IMG/VR virus record: IMGVR_UViG_3300035698_002522
Location: 1-23,884 of that record
DNA from: a virus
Reading direction: 5' to 3' (one strand)
DNA length: 23,884 nt
Positions 7,988 to 13,952 of this stretch are shown in pieces. The notes beneath the pieces are model-generated. The model was not told where the DNA came from, ran no database searches, and saw nothing but the letters and a program-made list of their open reading frames with translations. The number at the start of each line of letters is the position of its first letter. The first letter of the stretch is position 1. The position numbers and the translations under genes are program-made.

Positions 7988-9646
7988 TTAAAATTCGCTT
8001 TTATTACGCTCTTTTTCCGCTTGCATTGCATCGAAGTAGTCAATAGAACCAAACAATGGCTGTCTGGATGCCGGTGTATACAACTCAACGCTCGACCGCA
8101 ACCTGTGAGCTACATTAGCCGTTATCATCCGCGACATCAACGCGTCATCGTGCGCACCGTCCGGGGCTGTCATTTTGCCGTGCTTGTCTCGAATAAACGA
8201 CGCCATCTGACTCACTGCTCGCGGGTCACGCCAATCCAATCGCTCCTGTTCGGTAAGCTCCTTCGTCACAGCAACCATTTCGGGCTTAGTGTGAGCATCT
8301 GTCAACCAGCCATAATCTTTTGATTTATGACCTTTAAGCTCTACCTGATTCGACCGAACCCATATTTTAGGGTATGACCAGTTATTACCAGCCAAACCAC
8401 GCAAGACAGCCACAACGCCCTGAGCCGCCTGTGCGTTACGTTCTGGGGCAAGCCATGCAGTATTGTAGTAATATCCCAGTGAAGCTAATATCGCCGCCCA
8501 GCGAGGCATATCCCACCTGCCATGGATACATGCCATCATATCACCAGTTTCAAGGCATTCAACATGAGCTTCGTCATAATCGGCTGTATCCTTCGTACCC
8601 CATTGGCAATCAGCACCAACAACATACGTGTATCGCTTATCAGGCTCCACCCATCGCGACATTGACCCACCATCAGAACCTTCCAATATAAATTCCTCAG
8701 GATTATCCTTCGGGTATATCTCGCCCTTCCATGTCGGAAGTGTAACTGTGTGTTTCGCTTTTACGACCTGCTCGGCTGTAAATATCGCTCCGCCACCGGA
8801 CATAAACGCTTCTTCTGGTGTGCTTGGGTACTGATTGCAGAACATCAATGGGTCTTTTGACTCACTATTGCGAATCTTAAATCGACGCCATGCCAATTGC
8901 TCATCGTCAGCACCTAATCGCTTCAGCTCTCGCTCTGCTGCATTATACTCAATGATATCATTAGCAGGAAGCCTGTATTCGTCCTGAATCAGCCATGACA
9001 GGAATATCTTAGTGTAATCGTTGTCGGTATCACTCCAGAGCCGGTGGAACCAATCGCCGACATTCTCACCGGTTGACTCCAAAGCTATCATTGTACCCGA
9101 TAATGTCGGTATACCTTGGAATGTCTGACGCTCGATCTCGCTTGGATTGAGCCATAACGCCGATTCAGAACCATGAAACCAGTGGGGCGTTGTACCAACT
9201 GCAGGTGTCTTACCCTCAGAACTTCCGATCATGTACCGACTTTTGATGACATCGTACCACATTTCGGAAGCATTGCTTGCTCCTAAGTGCGGTTGTAGTG
9301 ATTCCGGGGTTTCATCGTACCATTGCCTAGCACGCTGTAACCATATCTGGGGCAACTTGAGCTTATCGGCAATACTCATTACCGTCGCGCCAGCATGATA
9401 CTGGGCGTAGTGCTGCAATAAAGCACACAAAAACGTCGACATACCGCATTGACGGTACTTAAGCACTAATAACCGTACAGGCTTGCCGGCTAACAAATCC
9501 CTAACAATCAGTCTGTAAACCTTTAACTGGGCCGGGTTGAGTGCGAATCGGTGTCGGCGCTGATCCTTGCCAATGACATACCAGTGTTTGGCGACAAACG
9601 ACGGGAAGTCCTGGACTAGCCTTATCAGTTGCTGGGACTTGCTCAT
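7988..9646 (-). CDS. terL: Terminase large subunit
   Basis: 552 residues from the ATG at 9646, with GAGG upstream; the longer frame would need a TTG. The N-terminal ATPase has the adapted Walker A of terminases, KYRQCGMST (residues 63-71), and the 'SE-A-W' motif, SESALW (160-165), that marks the coupling and Walker B region. The C-terminal RNase H-like nuclease has Asp346 in GADCQWG, Glu402 in PERN and the HDD pair at 499-501, matching the usual acidic triad. It cuts concatemeric phage DNA and drives it into the head through the portal. Very clear assignment from motif order and position beside the portal gene. Confidence 0.92.
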   Translation of the reverse strand: MSKSQQLIRLVQDFPSFVAKHWYVIGKDQRRHRFALNPAQLKVYRLIVRDLLAGKPVRLLVLKYRQCGMSTFLCALLQHYAQYHAGATVMSIADKLKLPQIWLQRARQWYDETPESLQPHLGASNASEMWYDVIKSRYMIGSSEGKTPAVGTTPHWFHGSESALWLNPSEIERQTFQGIPTLSGTMIALESTGENVGDWFHRLWSDTDNDYTKIFLSWLIQDEYRLPANDIIEYNAAERELKRLGADDEQLAWRRFKIRNSESKDPLMFCNQYPSTPEEAFMSGGGAIFTAEQVVKAKHTVTLPTWKGEIYPKDNPEEFILEGSDGGSMSRWVEPDKRYTYVVGADCQWGTKDTADYDEAHVECLETGDMMACIHGRWDMPRWAAILASLGYYYNTAWLAPERNAQAAQGVVAVLRGLAGNNWSYPKIWVRSNQVELKGHKSKDYGWLTDAHTKPEMVAVTKELTEQERLDWRDPRAVSQMASFIRDKHGKMTAPDGAHDDALMSRMITANVAHRLRSSVELYTPASRQPLFGSIDYFDAMQAEKERNKSEF

Positions 9647-9684
9647 TGCGTTAGTCCTCAAATGCTAAATCAAAAGCCTTGTAT

Positions 9685-10113
9685 TCAAGGCGCCACCCCA
9701 ATATCTGTTAGTGCCTTCCGGTCGGCCACTGTGAGATCGGCCCATATCCAAGCGCGTAATTTCCCGCATCGATTACATTTAAATTGATAGCGATAAAAAC
9801 TTGGCGTGGGGTAATACTGCGGTACCAAGAATTGACAATCAAACTTCCAGTCATGCTCCCCGTACTCATCTACGCAGTCAACCTGCCACTTGAGGGCTTC
9901 GAATGCTCCCGTATATTCGCCCTGTGTTGCTTCAAGCTTGGCGATGCGGTCACGGGCTAAGCTTGCCCGCCACGCGAGCGTAATATAATTGTCTAACAAC
10001 TCGCCACGCTTCTCCCATCGCTTGTCTCCGAGCTTGCGGAAGATTGCGAAGCATATCCAAATCACCACGAGCCAAAGAAAAACCTCAACAACCATTCCAA
10101 TTACACTTTCCAT
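9685..10113 (-). CDS. Membrane-anchored protein with C-terminal zinc-type Cys pair
   Basis: A 142-residue protein with one strong N-terminal membrane segment (about residues 3-25, MVVEVFLWLVVIWICFAIF), a charged helix (about 28-70) and a C-terminal domain with His-Asp-Trp (about 87) and CNRCGK (about 113-118), which could bind a metal together with the earlier Cys92 and His87. The topology would put most of the protein in the cytoplasm. It sits between the small proteins after terminase small subunit and terminase large subunit. A holin or spanin role is not supported, since the soluble part is too large and Cys-rich. Function unknown. AAGGAAAG precedes the ATG. Confidence 0.6.
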   Translation of the reverse strand: MESVIGMVVEVFLWLVVIWICFAIFRKLGDKRWEKRGELLDNYITLAWRASLARDRIAKLEATQGEYTGAFEALKWQVDCVDEYGEHDWKFDCQFLVPQYYPTPSFYRYQFKCNRCGKLRAWIWADLTVADRKALTDIGVAP

Positions 10114-10114
10114 T

Positions 10115-10225
10115 TTACTTTCCTTTTCCCGGCATTTTACGCCGACCTTTACCCTTACCGTAGTGTCGATAGCCCCTTACGAGCTAACCTCGACGCCGAT
10201 TATTCCTATTATCCGCCCGAACCAT
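10115..10225 (-). pseudogene. Possible small basic protein interrupted by an amber codon
   Basis: The frame from ATG 10225 to TAA 10115 encodes 13 residues (MVRADNRNNRRRG), then TAG at 10184-10186, then 22 more in-frame residues rich in Lys, Arg and Gly (LVRGYRHYGKGKGRRKMPGK...). The match of composition on both sides of the stop suggests one basic peptide of 36 residues split by an amber codon. No ribosome site precedes the ATG, which lowers the support. It lies in the only larger gap of the packaging region. Elsewhere TAG ends normal genes, so recoding is not general. It may be chance, a decayed gene, or a read-through product. Confidence 0.25.
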
Positions 10226-10242
10226 GCCAATGAGCGAAATAC

Positions 10243-10437
10243 TTACGTCTTTTCGCTCGTTTGTATCCGCCCCGTGACGATTCGCATAATCATCAATGTT
10301 TCGGGGTTAAACTCAAACCACCACTTAGCGGTAGAATTGACGTAAGTGTCATTTATGGCCACCAAATCATGTAATATCGGCGAATCGCAGTACATTGCCA
10401 TCACCAAAAGCGCAAGATTACAGTCGATGTCACTCAC
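10243..10437 (-). CDS. Small unknown protein in packaging block
   Basis: About 64 residues if started at the GTG at 10437. That start has GAGG six bases before it and gives an 8-base overlap with the terminase small subunit end; the longer frame would need a TTG at 10458. The sequence contains a hydrophobic, Met-rich stretch (NLALLVMAMYCDSPILHDL), then AKWWFEFNPETLMIMRIV and a polar C-terminus. It may be a short helical protein that touches membrane or packs against a partner. Nothing is recognised. Its tight overlap with terminase small subunit suggests it is a packaging-linked accessory, by context only. Confidence 0.45.
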   Translation of the reverse strand: MSDIDCNLALLVMAMYCDSPILHDLVAINDTYVNSTAKWWFEFNPETLMIMRIVTGRIQTSEKT

Positions 10438-10750
10438 TATCGCCCTCGCTCGCTGCAATAATCAGCGCATCAATAGTGACCGACCCCGTGACTTCATTTT
10501 CAATCTTATTCGGCATCAGTTTGGCCGCAATCGCTGCCCATAACTGCCGATCATGCTTGTCGTTAGACTCCGCGAGCTTCTTGAGGTAGTCCTGCCCGCC
10601 CAAGTCCTCGTACACCGCGAACACATCTTCAACCACTTGTTTAGAAATGGCGTTCTTACTGCCCTTTGCTCTACCGGGGCCTGCACCAGCAAATCCAACA
10701 CCGCTGATTGGTGACGGTTTCAAAGGTTTCTTGTAGGTTTTTGCTTTCAT
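10430..10750 (-). CDS. terS: Terminase small subunit
   Basis: A 106-residue protein with a basic Pro/Gly-rich start (MKAKTYKKPLKPSPISGVGF), a GRAKGSKNAISK segment (about 26-37), the helical GGQDYLKKLAESNDKHDRQL (about 51-70), then KLMPNKIENEVTGSVTIDAL. The 'G-R-x-KGSKN...', 'GG-DYLKKLA' and 'LMP-KIE-EVTG' order is what I know from a family of phage small terminase subunits that bind the packaging-start site and recruit the large subunit. It lies upstream of terminase large subunit with two small genes between. Identification is by pattern memory, not by catalytic residues. Confidence 0.65.
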   Translation of the reverse strand: MKAKTYKKPLKPSPISGVGFAGAGPGRAKGSKNAISKQVVEDVFAVYEDLGGQDYLKKLAESNDKHDRQLWAAIAAKLMPNKIENEVTGSVTIDALIIAASEGDSE

Positions 10751-10773
10751 GTCAACACTCTATTTATTCCGTC

Positions 10774-11019
10774 TTAACCTACGCCGTTCCAACTGTTTAC
10801 ATCAGCGGTGAAACAATAATGATGTGATAAATGTTTAGACAGCCACGTCTTTTTAGGCTTAAACCCTAATTTTTTTATCGCTCGGTAATGCCTTTGTCTC
10901 GCCGCAGCGGTTGTTATTCCCATTATTTTGGCGATTTCGGGAAACTTTTGTCCATTGAAGTAATATCTTACGATAATGGCTTTTTGTTTGTTCGTCACTA
11001 AATCGAAGACGTTAGTCAT
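10774..11019 (-). CDS. HTH protein resembling sigma factor region 4
   Basis: An 81-residue protein. Residues 8-51 (VTNKQKAIIVRYYFNGQKF, then PEIAKIMGITTAAARQRHYR, then AIKKLG) form the helix-turn-helix pattern of sigma-70 region 4 and related regulators: 'LT-kQ--ii-ryy-nG-s--EIA--mGit-a-aRqr--rA-kkLg'. The rest is a basic tail ending HYCFTADVNSWNGVG. It could bind DNA at phage promoters or act as a packaging-linked DNA-binding protein (some small terminases have an HTH, but that gene is next door). It is the second gene of the minus-strand message. GAGGATAACC precedes the ATG. Confidence 0.65.
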   Translation of the reverse strand: MTNVFDLVTNKQKAIIVRYYFNGQKFPEIAKIMGITTAAARQRHYRAIKKLGFKPKKTWLSKHLSHHYCFTADVNSWNGVG

Positions 11020-11074
11020 TGGTTATCCTCTTCTATTATAATATAGGTAAAAACGTAACGTTTTGGACGATTAT

Positions 11075-11362
11075 TCAACCGTTTGGTACTCCTAAATTTT
11101 GTTCTCTGTGTTGCATGTGCTTTATTTCACTAGTGGTTAGAGAAAGTTCGGCGAATTTGAAGTTTGTACTCTTTGCATCTAAATATCCAACGCCACTTTC
11201 CGGGGTCTTTGTAGCCTTGGACGGTTCCATCTCTTGACCTGGGACATACTCCTCGGCTTTTGAGTACCAGTCTGGTATGTACCGCCAGAGCTTACAATCC
11301 TCGCAGATCAACCCCAGTGTTACGGTTTTGATTGGATTGCCGCATTTTACACAGTTTTCCAT
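11075..11362 (-). CDS. Small zinc-ribbon protein, first gene of minus-strand message
   Basis: A 95-residue protein with two N-terminal Cys pairs, CVKCGNP (4-10) and CEDCK (20-24), spaced as a zinc ribbon. The remainder is polar and probably flexible (PGQEMEPSKATKTPESGVGY), with a short C-terminal helix. Domains like this bind nucleic acid or protein. It is the first gene after the minus-strand promoter. Its ribosome site is weak: GGAAG lies about 16 bases before the ATG. No specific family recognised. Confidence 0.55.
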   Translation of the reverse strand: MENCVKCGNPIKTVTLGLICEDCKLWRYIPDWYSKAEEYVPGQEMEPSKATKTPESGVGYLDAKSTNFKFAELSLTTSEIKHMQHREQNLGVPNG

Positions 11363-11405
11363 GATATTATCTTTTCAACTTCCTTGTTTGTTTCGGACTT
11401 CCCGC

Positions 11406-11434
11406 ATTTTCGCACCAAAAGAAATTGTAGTCAA
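11406..11434 (-). promoter_or_regulatory. Sigma-70-like promoter for the minus-strand block
   Basis: On the minus strand, TTGACT (11429-11434) is followed by a 17-base spacer and GAAAAT (11406-11411). It points into the zinc-ribbon, HTH and terminase genes; the first ATG is at 11362. The -35 hexamer is identical to that of three plus-strand promoters. Seen directly; activity is inferred. Confidence 0.55.
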
Positions 11435-11507
11435 AGATATTTTTTGAAAAAACTTTGCGTGTTTTGCTGGGGTTTTCGACAATTTTGCAAATCTTTGAAA
11501 ATAGATA

Positions 11508-11536
11508 TTGACTTTTTATGTAATGTATCCGATAAT
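11508..11536 (+). promoter_or_regulatory. Sigma-70-like promoter for the early plus-strand operon
   Basis: TTGACT (11508-11513), a 17-base spacer and GATAAT (11531-11536) face right, with a predicted start near 11543 and the first ATG at 11581. It lies back to back with the minus-strand promoter at 11406-11434. This makes 11363-11580 the divergent control region; no gene in that gap is convincing. Confidence 0.65.
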
Positions 11537-11555
11537 ACTTGTAGTGATAGACAAC

Positions 11556-11571
11556 AACTTTAACACGGGAG
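11556..11571 (+). repeat. First copy of a 16-base ribosome-site block
   Basis: AACTTTAACACGGGAG occurs here and again, exactly, at 11882-11897, each time just before a start codon. The GGGAG is the Shine-Dalgarno core. A duplicated translation-start unit is the simplest reading. Confidence 0.7.
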
Positions 11572-11580
11572 CAAAAATCA

Positions 11581-11849
11581 TGCACGCAACAATCATATCA
11601 TCCGACCACGGAACGCCGAAAGTAACGACAATAGAGCAACCCAAAACTATCGGGACGACAACATATCGCATCGGCGCACAGGGGAGCCTTGCAAGATTCA
11701 AGCAAGCGAAAGAAACGCGAGGCGCTCTTATTTGTGGCAAGTGCTTAAAAGCACACGGTAAAAATGAGCTTATTATATCGCTTGGTAAGGATGATTGTTT
11801 TGTGTGCGAAACTACACAAGAGGTGTGCTTTTGTGTCATAGCCGACTAA
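11581..11849 (+). CDS. Small zinc-binding-type early protein
   Basis: 89 residues from ATG 11581 (MHATIISSDHGTPKVTTIEQ), chosen for the GGGAG site ten bases upstream. The C-terminal half has Cys pairs in CGKC (about 52-55) and CFVC (about 73-76) plus CFC near the end, consistent with a zinc ribbon. The N-terminal half is Thr and Ile rich. It is the first gene of the early operon, a position often used by phages for proteins that act on host transcription or defence. That is context only; no family recognised. Confidence 0.65.
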
Positions 11850-11881
11850 ACAGCCCGCCGCTGCGATGGCTTGGAAGTATA

Positions 11882-11897
11882 AACTTTAACACGGGAG
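11882..11897 (+). repeat. Second copy of the 16-base ribosome-site block
   Basis: Exact second copy of AACTTTAACACGGGAG, feeding the gene that starts at 11906. A nearby ATG at 11900 lies only 2 bases after the GGGAG and is too close to be the true start. Confidence 0.7.
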
Positions 11898-11905
11898 AAA
11901 TGAAA

Positions 11906-12136
11906 ATGGAAACTATTAAAGCAGAAACAAAAGAAGAAACGATAGCACTTCAATCGCGATGGGATAACGCCACCGAAGGATTTCAGGCAGAGATATTATC
12001 AATATCACAGGATACCAGCCAATCATTGACAGAAACTTTGTCCCGGTGGTTCATCTACTCTGATTGGTGTACAATTTATGATCAATCTCCGACATTGCCA
12101 GAGTTTAGGATGCAGCAGGAAGCTGTACTAGCATAG
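11906..12136 (+). CDS. Small acidic early protein, unknown function
   Basis: 76 residues from the second ATG (METIKAETKEETIALQSRWD), which is 8 bases after GGGAG; the ATG at 11900 would also be in frame but is too close. It is acidic and helical in the first half (DNATEGFQAEILSISQDTSQ), with aromatic residues after (RWFIYSDWCTIYDQ). It has no Cys pair and no membrane segment. Acidic helical small proteins of early phage regions are often inhibitors or DNA mimics, but nothing here shows that. It is followed by an 82-base spacer that holds a strong hairpin. Confidence 0.6.
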   Translation: METIKAETKEETIALQSRWDNATEGFQAEILSISQDTSQSLTETLSRWFIYSDWCTIYDQSPTLPEFRMQQEAVLA

Positions 12137-12143
12137 CAACCCA

Positions 12144-12182
12144 CCCCGCAAGGTTTGACCGGGCTTCGATGTCCGGGCGGGG
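12144..12182 (+). ncRNA. Folded leader RNA before the cysteine-rich gene
   Basis: Outer stem CCCCGC (12144-12149) pairs with GCGGGG (12177-12182). Inside, CCGGGC (12159-12164) pairs with GTCCGG (12171-12176) around the loop TTCGAT, with one G-U pair. The next ribosome site (AGGAG near 12206) follows 24 bases later. The inner hairpin resembles that at 17426-17441. Likely a cis-acting RNA element, either a processing site or a translation control. Confidence 0.5.
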
Positions 12183-12218
12183 ATTGAACGATTAGCCTTT
12201 ATTATAGGAGTAGTTACG

Positions 12219-12371
12219 ATGATAAACGAATTCGCAACTAAGGAATTAACCCGCGATACTTGCGAACCTTGCCAATGCAAACGATGCGTTACTGATTGTC
12301 CTATACCATGCAAGGCATTAGTGCCTTGTGACACGCCCGTCACAGAGTGCGAACACTTCCGAGAAGCCTAA
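12219..12371 (+). CDS. Cysteine-rich small protein
   Basis: 50 residues starting MINEFATKELTRDTCEPCQC. It contains eight cysteines in a compact middle (CEPCQC, CVTDCPIPCK, VPCD) plus one in ECEHF, a spacing that suggests a zinc cluster or iron-sulfur binding fold rather than a zinc ribbon. An AGGAG ribosome site precedes the ATG. The gene is shorter than most ORF-calling limits, so it may be missed by others. No family recognised. The folded leader at 12144-12182 lies just upstream, so the two may be linked in regulation. Confidence 0.6.
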   Translation: MINEFATKELTRDTCEPCQCKRCVTDCPIPCKALVPCDTPVTECEHFREA

Positions 12372-12379
12372 CCCCAGCA

Positions 12380-12393
12380 GCCCCTACAGGGGC
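12380..12393 (+). promoter_or_regulatory. GCCCC-TACA-GGGGC hairpin touching the ribosome site
   Basis: A perfect 5-base-pair GC stem with a 4-base loop ends one base before AGGAG (12394-12398), which serves the ATG at 12407. It may block or position ribosome entry, or mark a processing point. There is no T-run, so it is not a terminator. Confidence 0.55.
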
Positions 12394-12406
12394 AGGAGAT
12401 ATGATA

Positions 12407-12718
12407 ATGGAACATACACCGACACCGTGGACTATGGATAAACGCGTAGTCAAATGGCACGTAAATATACGCGGAAAATCAAAATCAGTAATAGCAAGTG
12501 TTTTTGCTGCCCGCACAAAAGGCACTATCAACGCTGAATTCATCTGCCTGGCATGTAATGCACACGACCAGCTTGTGAAAGCGTTGGAGAACAGCTACGC
12601 AGAATTAAAGGTAGCGTCGATAATACTCTTTAATGTGGGAACCAAAGGTGACTACAGGGCAGCAAAAGCCGCAGCAAAAATAGCCAGAAAAGCTCTAGCA
12701 GCAGCAAAGGAGAAATGA
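12407..12718 (+). CDS. Conserved phage protein of the 'HTPTPW' type, unknown function
   Basis: 103 residues from ATG 12407 (MEHTPTPWTMDKRVVKWHVN), 8 bases after AGGAG; an ATG at 12401 is too close. The start motif 'EHTPTPW' and the central 'NAEFICLACNAHDQLVKAL' segment are shared by a widespread set of small phage proteins as I remember them; no function is known. The C-terminus is an Ala- and Lys-rich helix (RAAKAAAKIARKALAAAKEK), probably a coiled coil or DNA-contacting tail. It ends in an ATGATG junction with the next gene. Confidence 0.7.
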   Translation: MEHTPTPWTMDKRVVKWHVNIRGKSKSVIASVFAARTKGTINAEFICLACNAHDQLVKALENSYAELKVASIILFNVGTKGDYRAAKAAAKIARKALAAAKEK

Positions 12719-12819
12719 TGCTATACGTCATATCGGTAATTGTGATAATAGCCCTGTATTTTGCGGCGGTTTGGCTACTGGAAGCGTTTGACGACAAAGA
12801 CGCGGGGGTGAAGCTATGA
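12718..12819 (+). CDS. Tiny single-pass membrane protein
   Basis: A 33-residue protein, MLYVISVIVIIALYFAAVWL followed by LEAFDDKDAGVKL. It is one hydrophobic helix with an acidic cytoplasmic-type tail. Start 12718 was chosen because AAGGAG (12707-12712) is 5 bases away; the ATG at 12715 is only 2 bases away. It shares its first base with the previous stop and overlaps the next start by four. Function not known; phage proteins of this shape can be membrane disruptors, superinfection or anti-defence factors. Confidence 0.55.
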   Translation: MLYVISVIVIIALYFAAVWLLEAFDDKDAGVKL

Positions 12820-13001
12820 ACACAATAGAACTCATTCATGCGGCATTACAGGGCACTACGCGTATGGAGCTATGCAAACGGGCGGGTATATCGCCTCAAC
12901 ACCTCTGCAGGCTGCTACGTGGCCAAGCGCCTACTGTTGCTACCCTGCAAAAGATAGGCATGGCAGTTGGATTAAAATTAAGCCTAAATTGGAAAGAATA
13001 A
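12816..13001 (+). CDS. XRE/Cro-type helix-turn-helix regulator
   Basis: A 61-residue protein with the XRE-type HTH pattern: RMELCKRAGISPQHLCRLLR (about 16-35), then PTVATLQKIGMAVGLKLSLN. It is close to the short single-domain regulators of phages and plasmids that bind DNA as dimers. Start overlaps the preceding tiny gene in ATGA. It may repress an early promoter, possibly the divergent ones at 11.4-11.5 kb, but no operator is proven. Confidence 0.75.
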   Translation: MNTIELIHAALQGTTRMELCKRAGISPQHLCRLLRGQAPTVATLQKIGMAVGLKLSLNWKE

Positions 13002-13003
13002 TT

Positions 13004-13156
13004 ATGACCCAAACATACAAAACATACGACAAAGCAACGGCAGCTATGAAGTGCGACGGGTGCTATTTGTCCCACCCTCACATGCATGGTGACCCGAACA
13101 GCGACGCAGACGGACGCGTTTGGGTTATCGTATACCCCAAAGCAATGCTAATTTGA
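13004..13156 (+). CDS. Small protein with a Cys-x-x-Cys and His motif
   Basis: 50 residues, MTQTYKTYDKATAAMKCDGC then YLSHPHMHGD and RVWVIVYPKAMLI. CDGC together with HPHMH could hold one metal. GGAAAG lies about seven bases before ATG 13004. A longer upstream frame exists but overlaps the XRE gene. Unknown function. Confidence 0.5.
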   Translation: MTQTYKTYDKATAAMKCDGCYLSHPHMHGDPNSDADGRVWVIVYPKAMLI

Positions 13157-13238
13157 CATTTATGGCACATGGTTTGCATGGGCTGAATAACTCATAAATT
13201 GATGCCTAATCGGTCATAAACTTTAGAAAGGAATTATT

Positions 13239-13463
13239 ATGAGCAACCGGAACAAATTTTTATACATCTGTGCTGATTGTGGTAAAGGTACATTCTATCA
13301 CAAATACGCAATGACACGGCGGATTAAGCCACACTGTACCGAGTGCGGCAGTACATTTTTGGAGATTGCTGCCGAGTCTGCTCGTGATAAAGTAGCCACG
13401 GGGCATGATGCTTTTATCGCAGATTTGAAAATAAAAACAAAACCCCTTGACTTTGAAGGATAA
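13239..13463 (+). CDS. Small zinc-ribbon protein
   Basis: A 74-residue protein with two Cys pairs, CADCGKG (about 11-17) and HCTECGS (about 32-38), the classic zinc-ribbon spacing, followed by a helix (AAESARDKVATGHDAFIADL) and a Lys-rich tail. GAAAGGAA precedes the ATG. Its 3' end carries the -35 box of the promoter at 13447, so gene and promoter overlap. Possible nucleic-acid binding; no family recognised. Confidence 0.65.
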   Translation: MSNRNKFLYICADCGKGTFYHKYAMTRRIKPHCTECGSTFLEIAAESARDKVATGHDAFIADLKIKTKPLDFEG

Positions 13464-13475
13464 CGGGCGTACAAT
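13447..13475 (+). promoter_or_regulatory. Sigma-70-like promoter of the small-RNA locus
   Basis: TTGACT (13447-13452), a 17-base spacer and TACAAT (13470-13475); predicted start near 13482. The -35 lies in the last codons of the preceding gene. Among the best consensus matches in the window, and followed within 110 bases by an intrinsic terminator. Confidence 0.7.
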
Positions 13476-13481
13476 ACTAAC

Positions 13482-13584
13482 ATGATGAATCAAATGTTCA
13501 AACTAAACTTATCACGCATGACGGCCTTGAACAGCCGGATTCATTTATGCCCTGTACGAGTGAAAGCTCTTGCAGGGTTTTTTT
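13482..13584 (+). ncRNA. Candidate 100-base small RNA with own promoter and terminator
   Basis: Starting just after the promoter, ATGAATC (13485-13491) pairs with GATTCAT (13538-13544). Nested within, TGTTCAA (13495-13501) pairs with TTGAACA (13527-13533). Then comes the terminator stem and a run of seven T (13578-13584). Both helices are perfect. A 106-codon frame also begins at 13482, but it has no ribosome site, runs through the terminator, and its protein is not convincing. Transcript size would be about 103 bases. The function is open: a host-directed small RNA, a sponge, or a leader. Confidence 0.6.
13550..13584 (+). terminator. Intrinsic terminator of the small RNA
   Basis: CCCTGTACGAG (13550-13560) and CTCTTGCAGGG (13567-13577) form an 11-pair stem with one mismatch and one G-U, loop TGAAAG, followed by seven T (13578-13584). 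Rightward only. Confidence 0.8.
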
Positions 13585-13586
13585 AT

Positions 13587-13671
13587 GCCCACAGAAAAGG
13601 TTTGGTCGCTACTGTAATACCTTTAATTGGAACATCTTTTGGATGGGTGCGGTTCAATTCCCACCGTGGGC
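13587..13671 (+). ncRNA. tRNA-like element with partial tRNA features
   Basis: GCCCAC (13587-13592) pairs perfectly with GTGGGC (13666-13671), an acceptor-like helix 85 bases apart. Directly inside the 3' strand lies a T-arm-like GG-TTCAATT-CC (13651-13661), with five pairs if one C is bulged, and an ATTGG similar to the D-loop. No canonical anticodon arm or D-stem could be fitted, so I do not call a tRNA. It may be a decayed tRNA or tRNA mimic; it starts three bases after the terminator T-run. Confidence 0.35.
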
Positions 13672-13952
13672 GATTCTTGGCTATTCTTGAAACGTTATGG
13701 AATAGCGCCGTTACCACTTTTGCTCTACGGACTCCTTTAGGTGGTACACCGACCGACGCGACCGACACAGCACGGCAAATTTTTACAGGTTTTTTTGTTT
13801 AATACTTACACTTGGACTTAAACCGAGAATAAGAGTATACGCAAGATAATACCTGCCGGACTGGATAGGGAAGCTAGGGAAGGGTGAGGCTGGTAAGGAG
13901 TCCGTGTATCTTAACATAATGTAGCCAAGGTCTAACTATAGAAAGGTGAATC
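13672..13952 (+). other. Noncoding stretch with long-range helix before the YopX-type gene
   Basis: No supported gene. ACGGACTCCTT (13727-13737) is an exact inverse of AAGGAGTCCGT (13895-13905), an 11-pair helix spanning about 180 bases. A hairpin GCTATTC/GAATAGC lies near 13678-13706, and TACCAC (13712-13717) with GTGGTA (13741-13746) would compete with or form a pseudoknot with the long helix. A T-rich stretch (13782-13797) lacks a good stem, so it is not called a terminator. The stretch may be a long structured leader of the next gene. Confidence 0.45.

Noticed and set aside
11367-11585. 72-codon minus-strand frame in the divergent control region
   Set aside because: It covers both promoters, has no ribosome site, and overlaps the start of a plus-strand gene.
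13153-13181. TTGACA as a fifth promoter
   Set aside because: No acceptable -10 at 16 to 18 bases (GCATGG at 17).
13650-13672. tRNA 3' end as a phage attachment site
   Set aside because: No integrase or excisionase gene is seen in the window, so nothing ties the T-arm motif to integration.
13775-13800. T-rich stretch as a second terminator
   Set aside because: No stable GC stem ends next to the T-run.
13482-13802. 106-codon frame starting at the small-RNA start point
   Set aside because: No ribosome site, it passes through a strong terminator and a tRNA-like fold, and the protein sequence has no recognisable pattern. A leaderless start at 13482 cannot be fully excluded.
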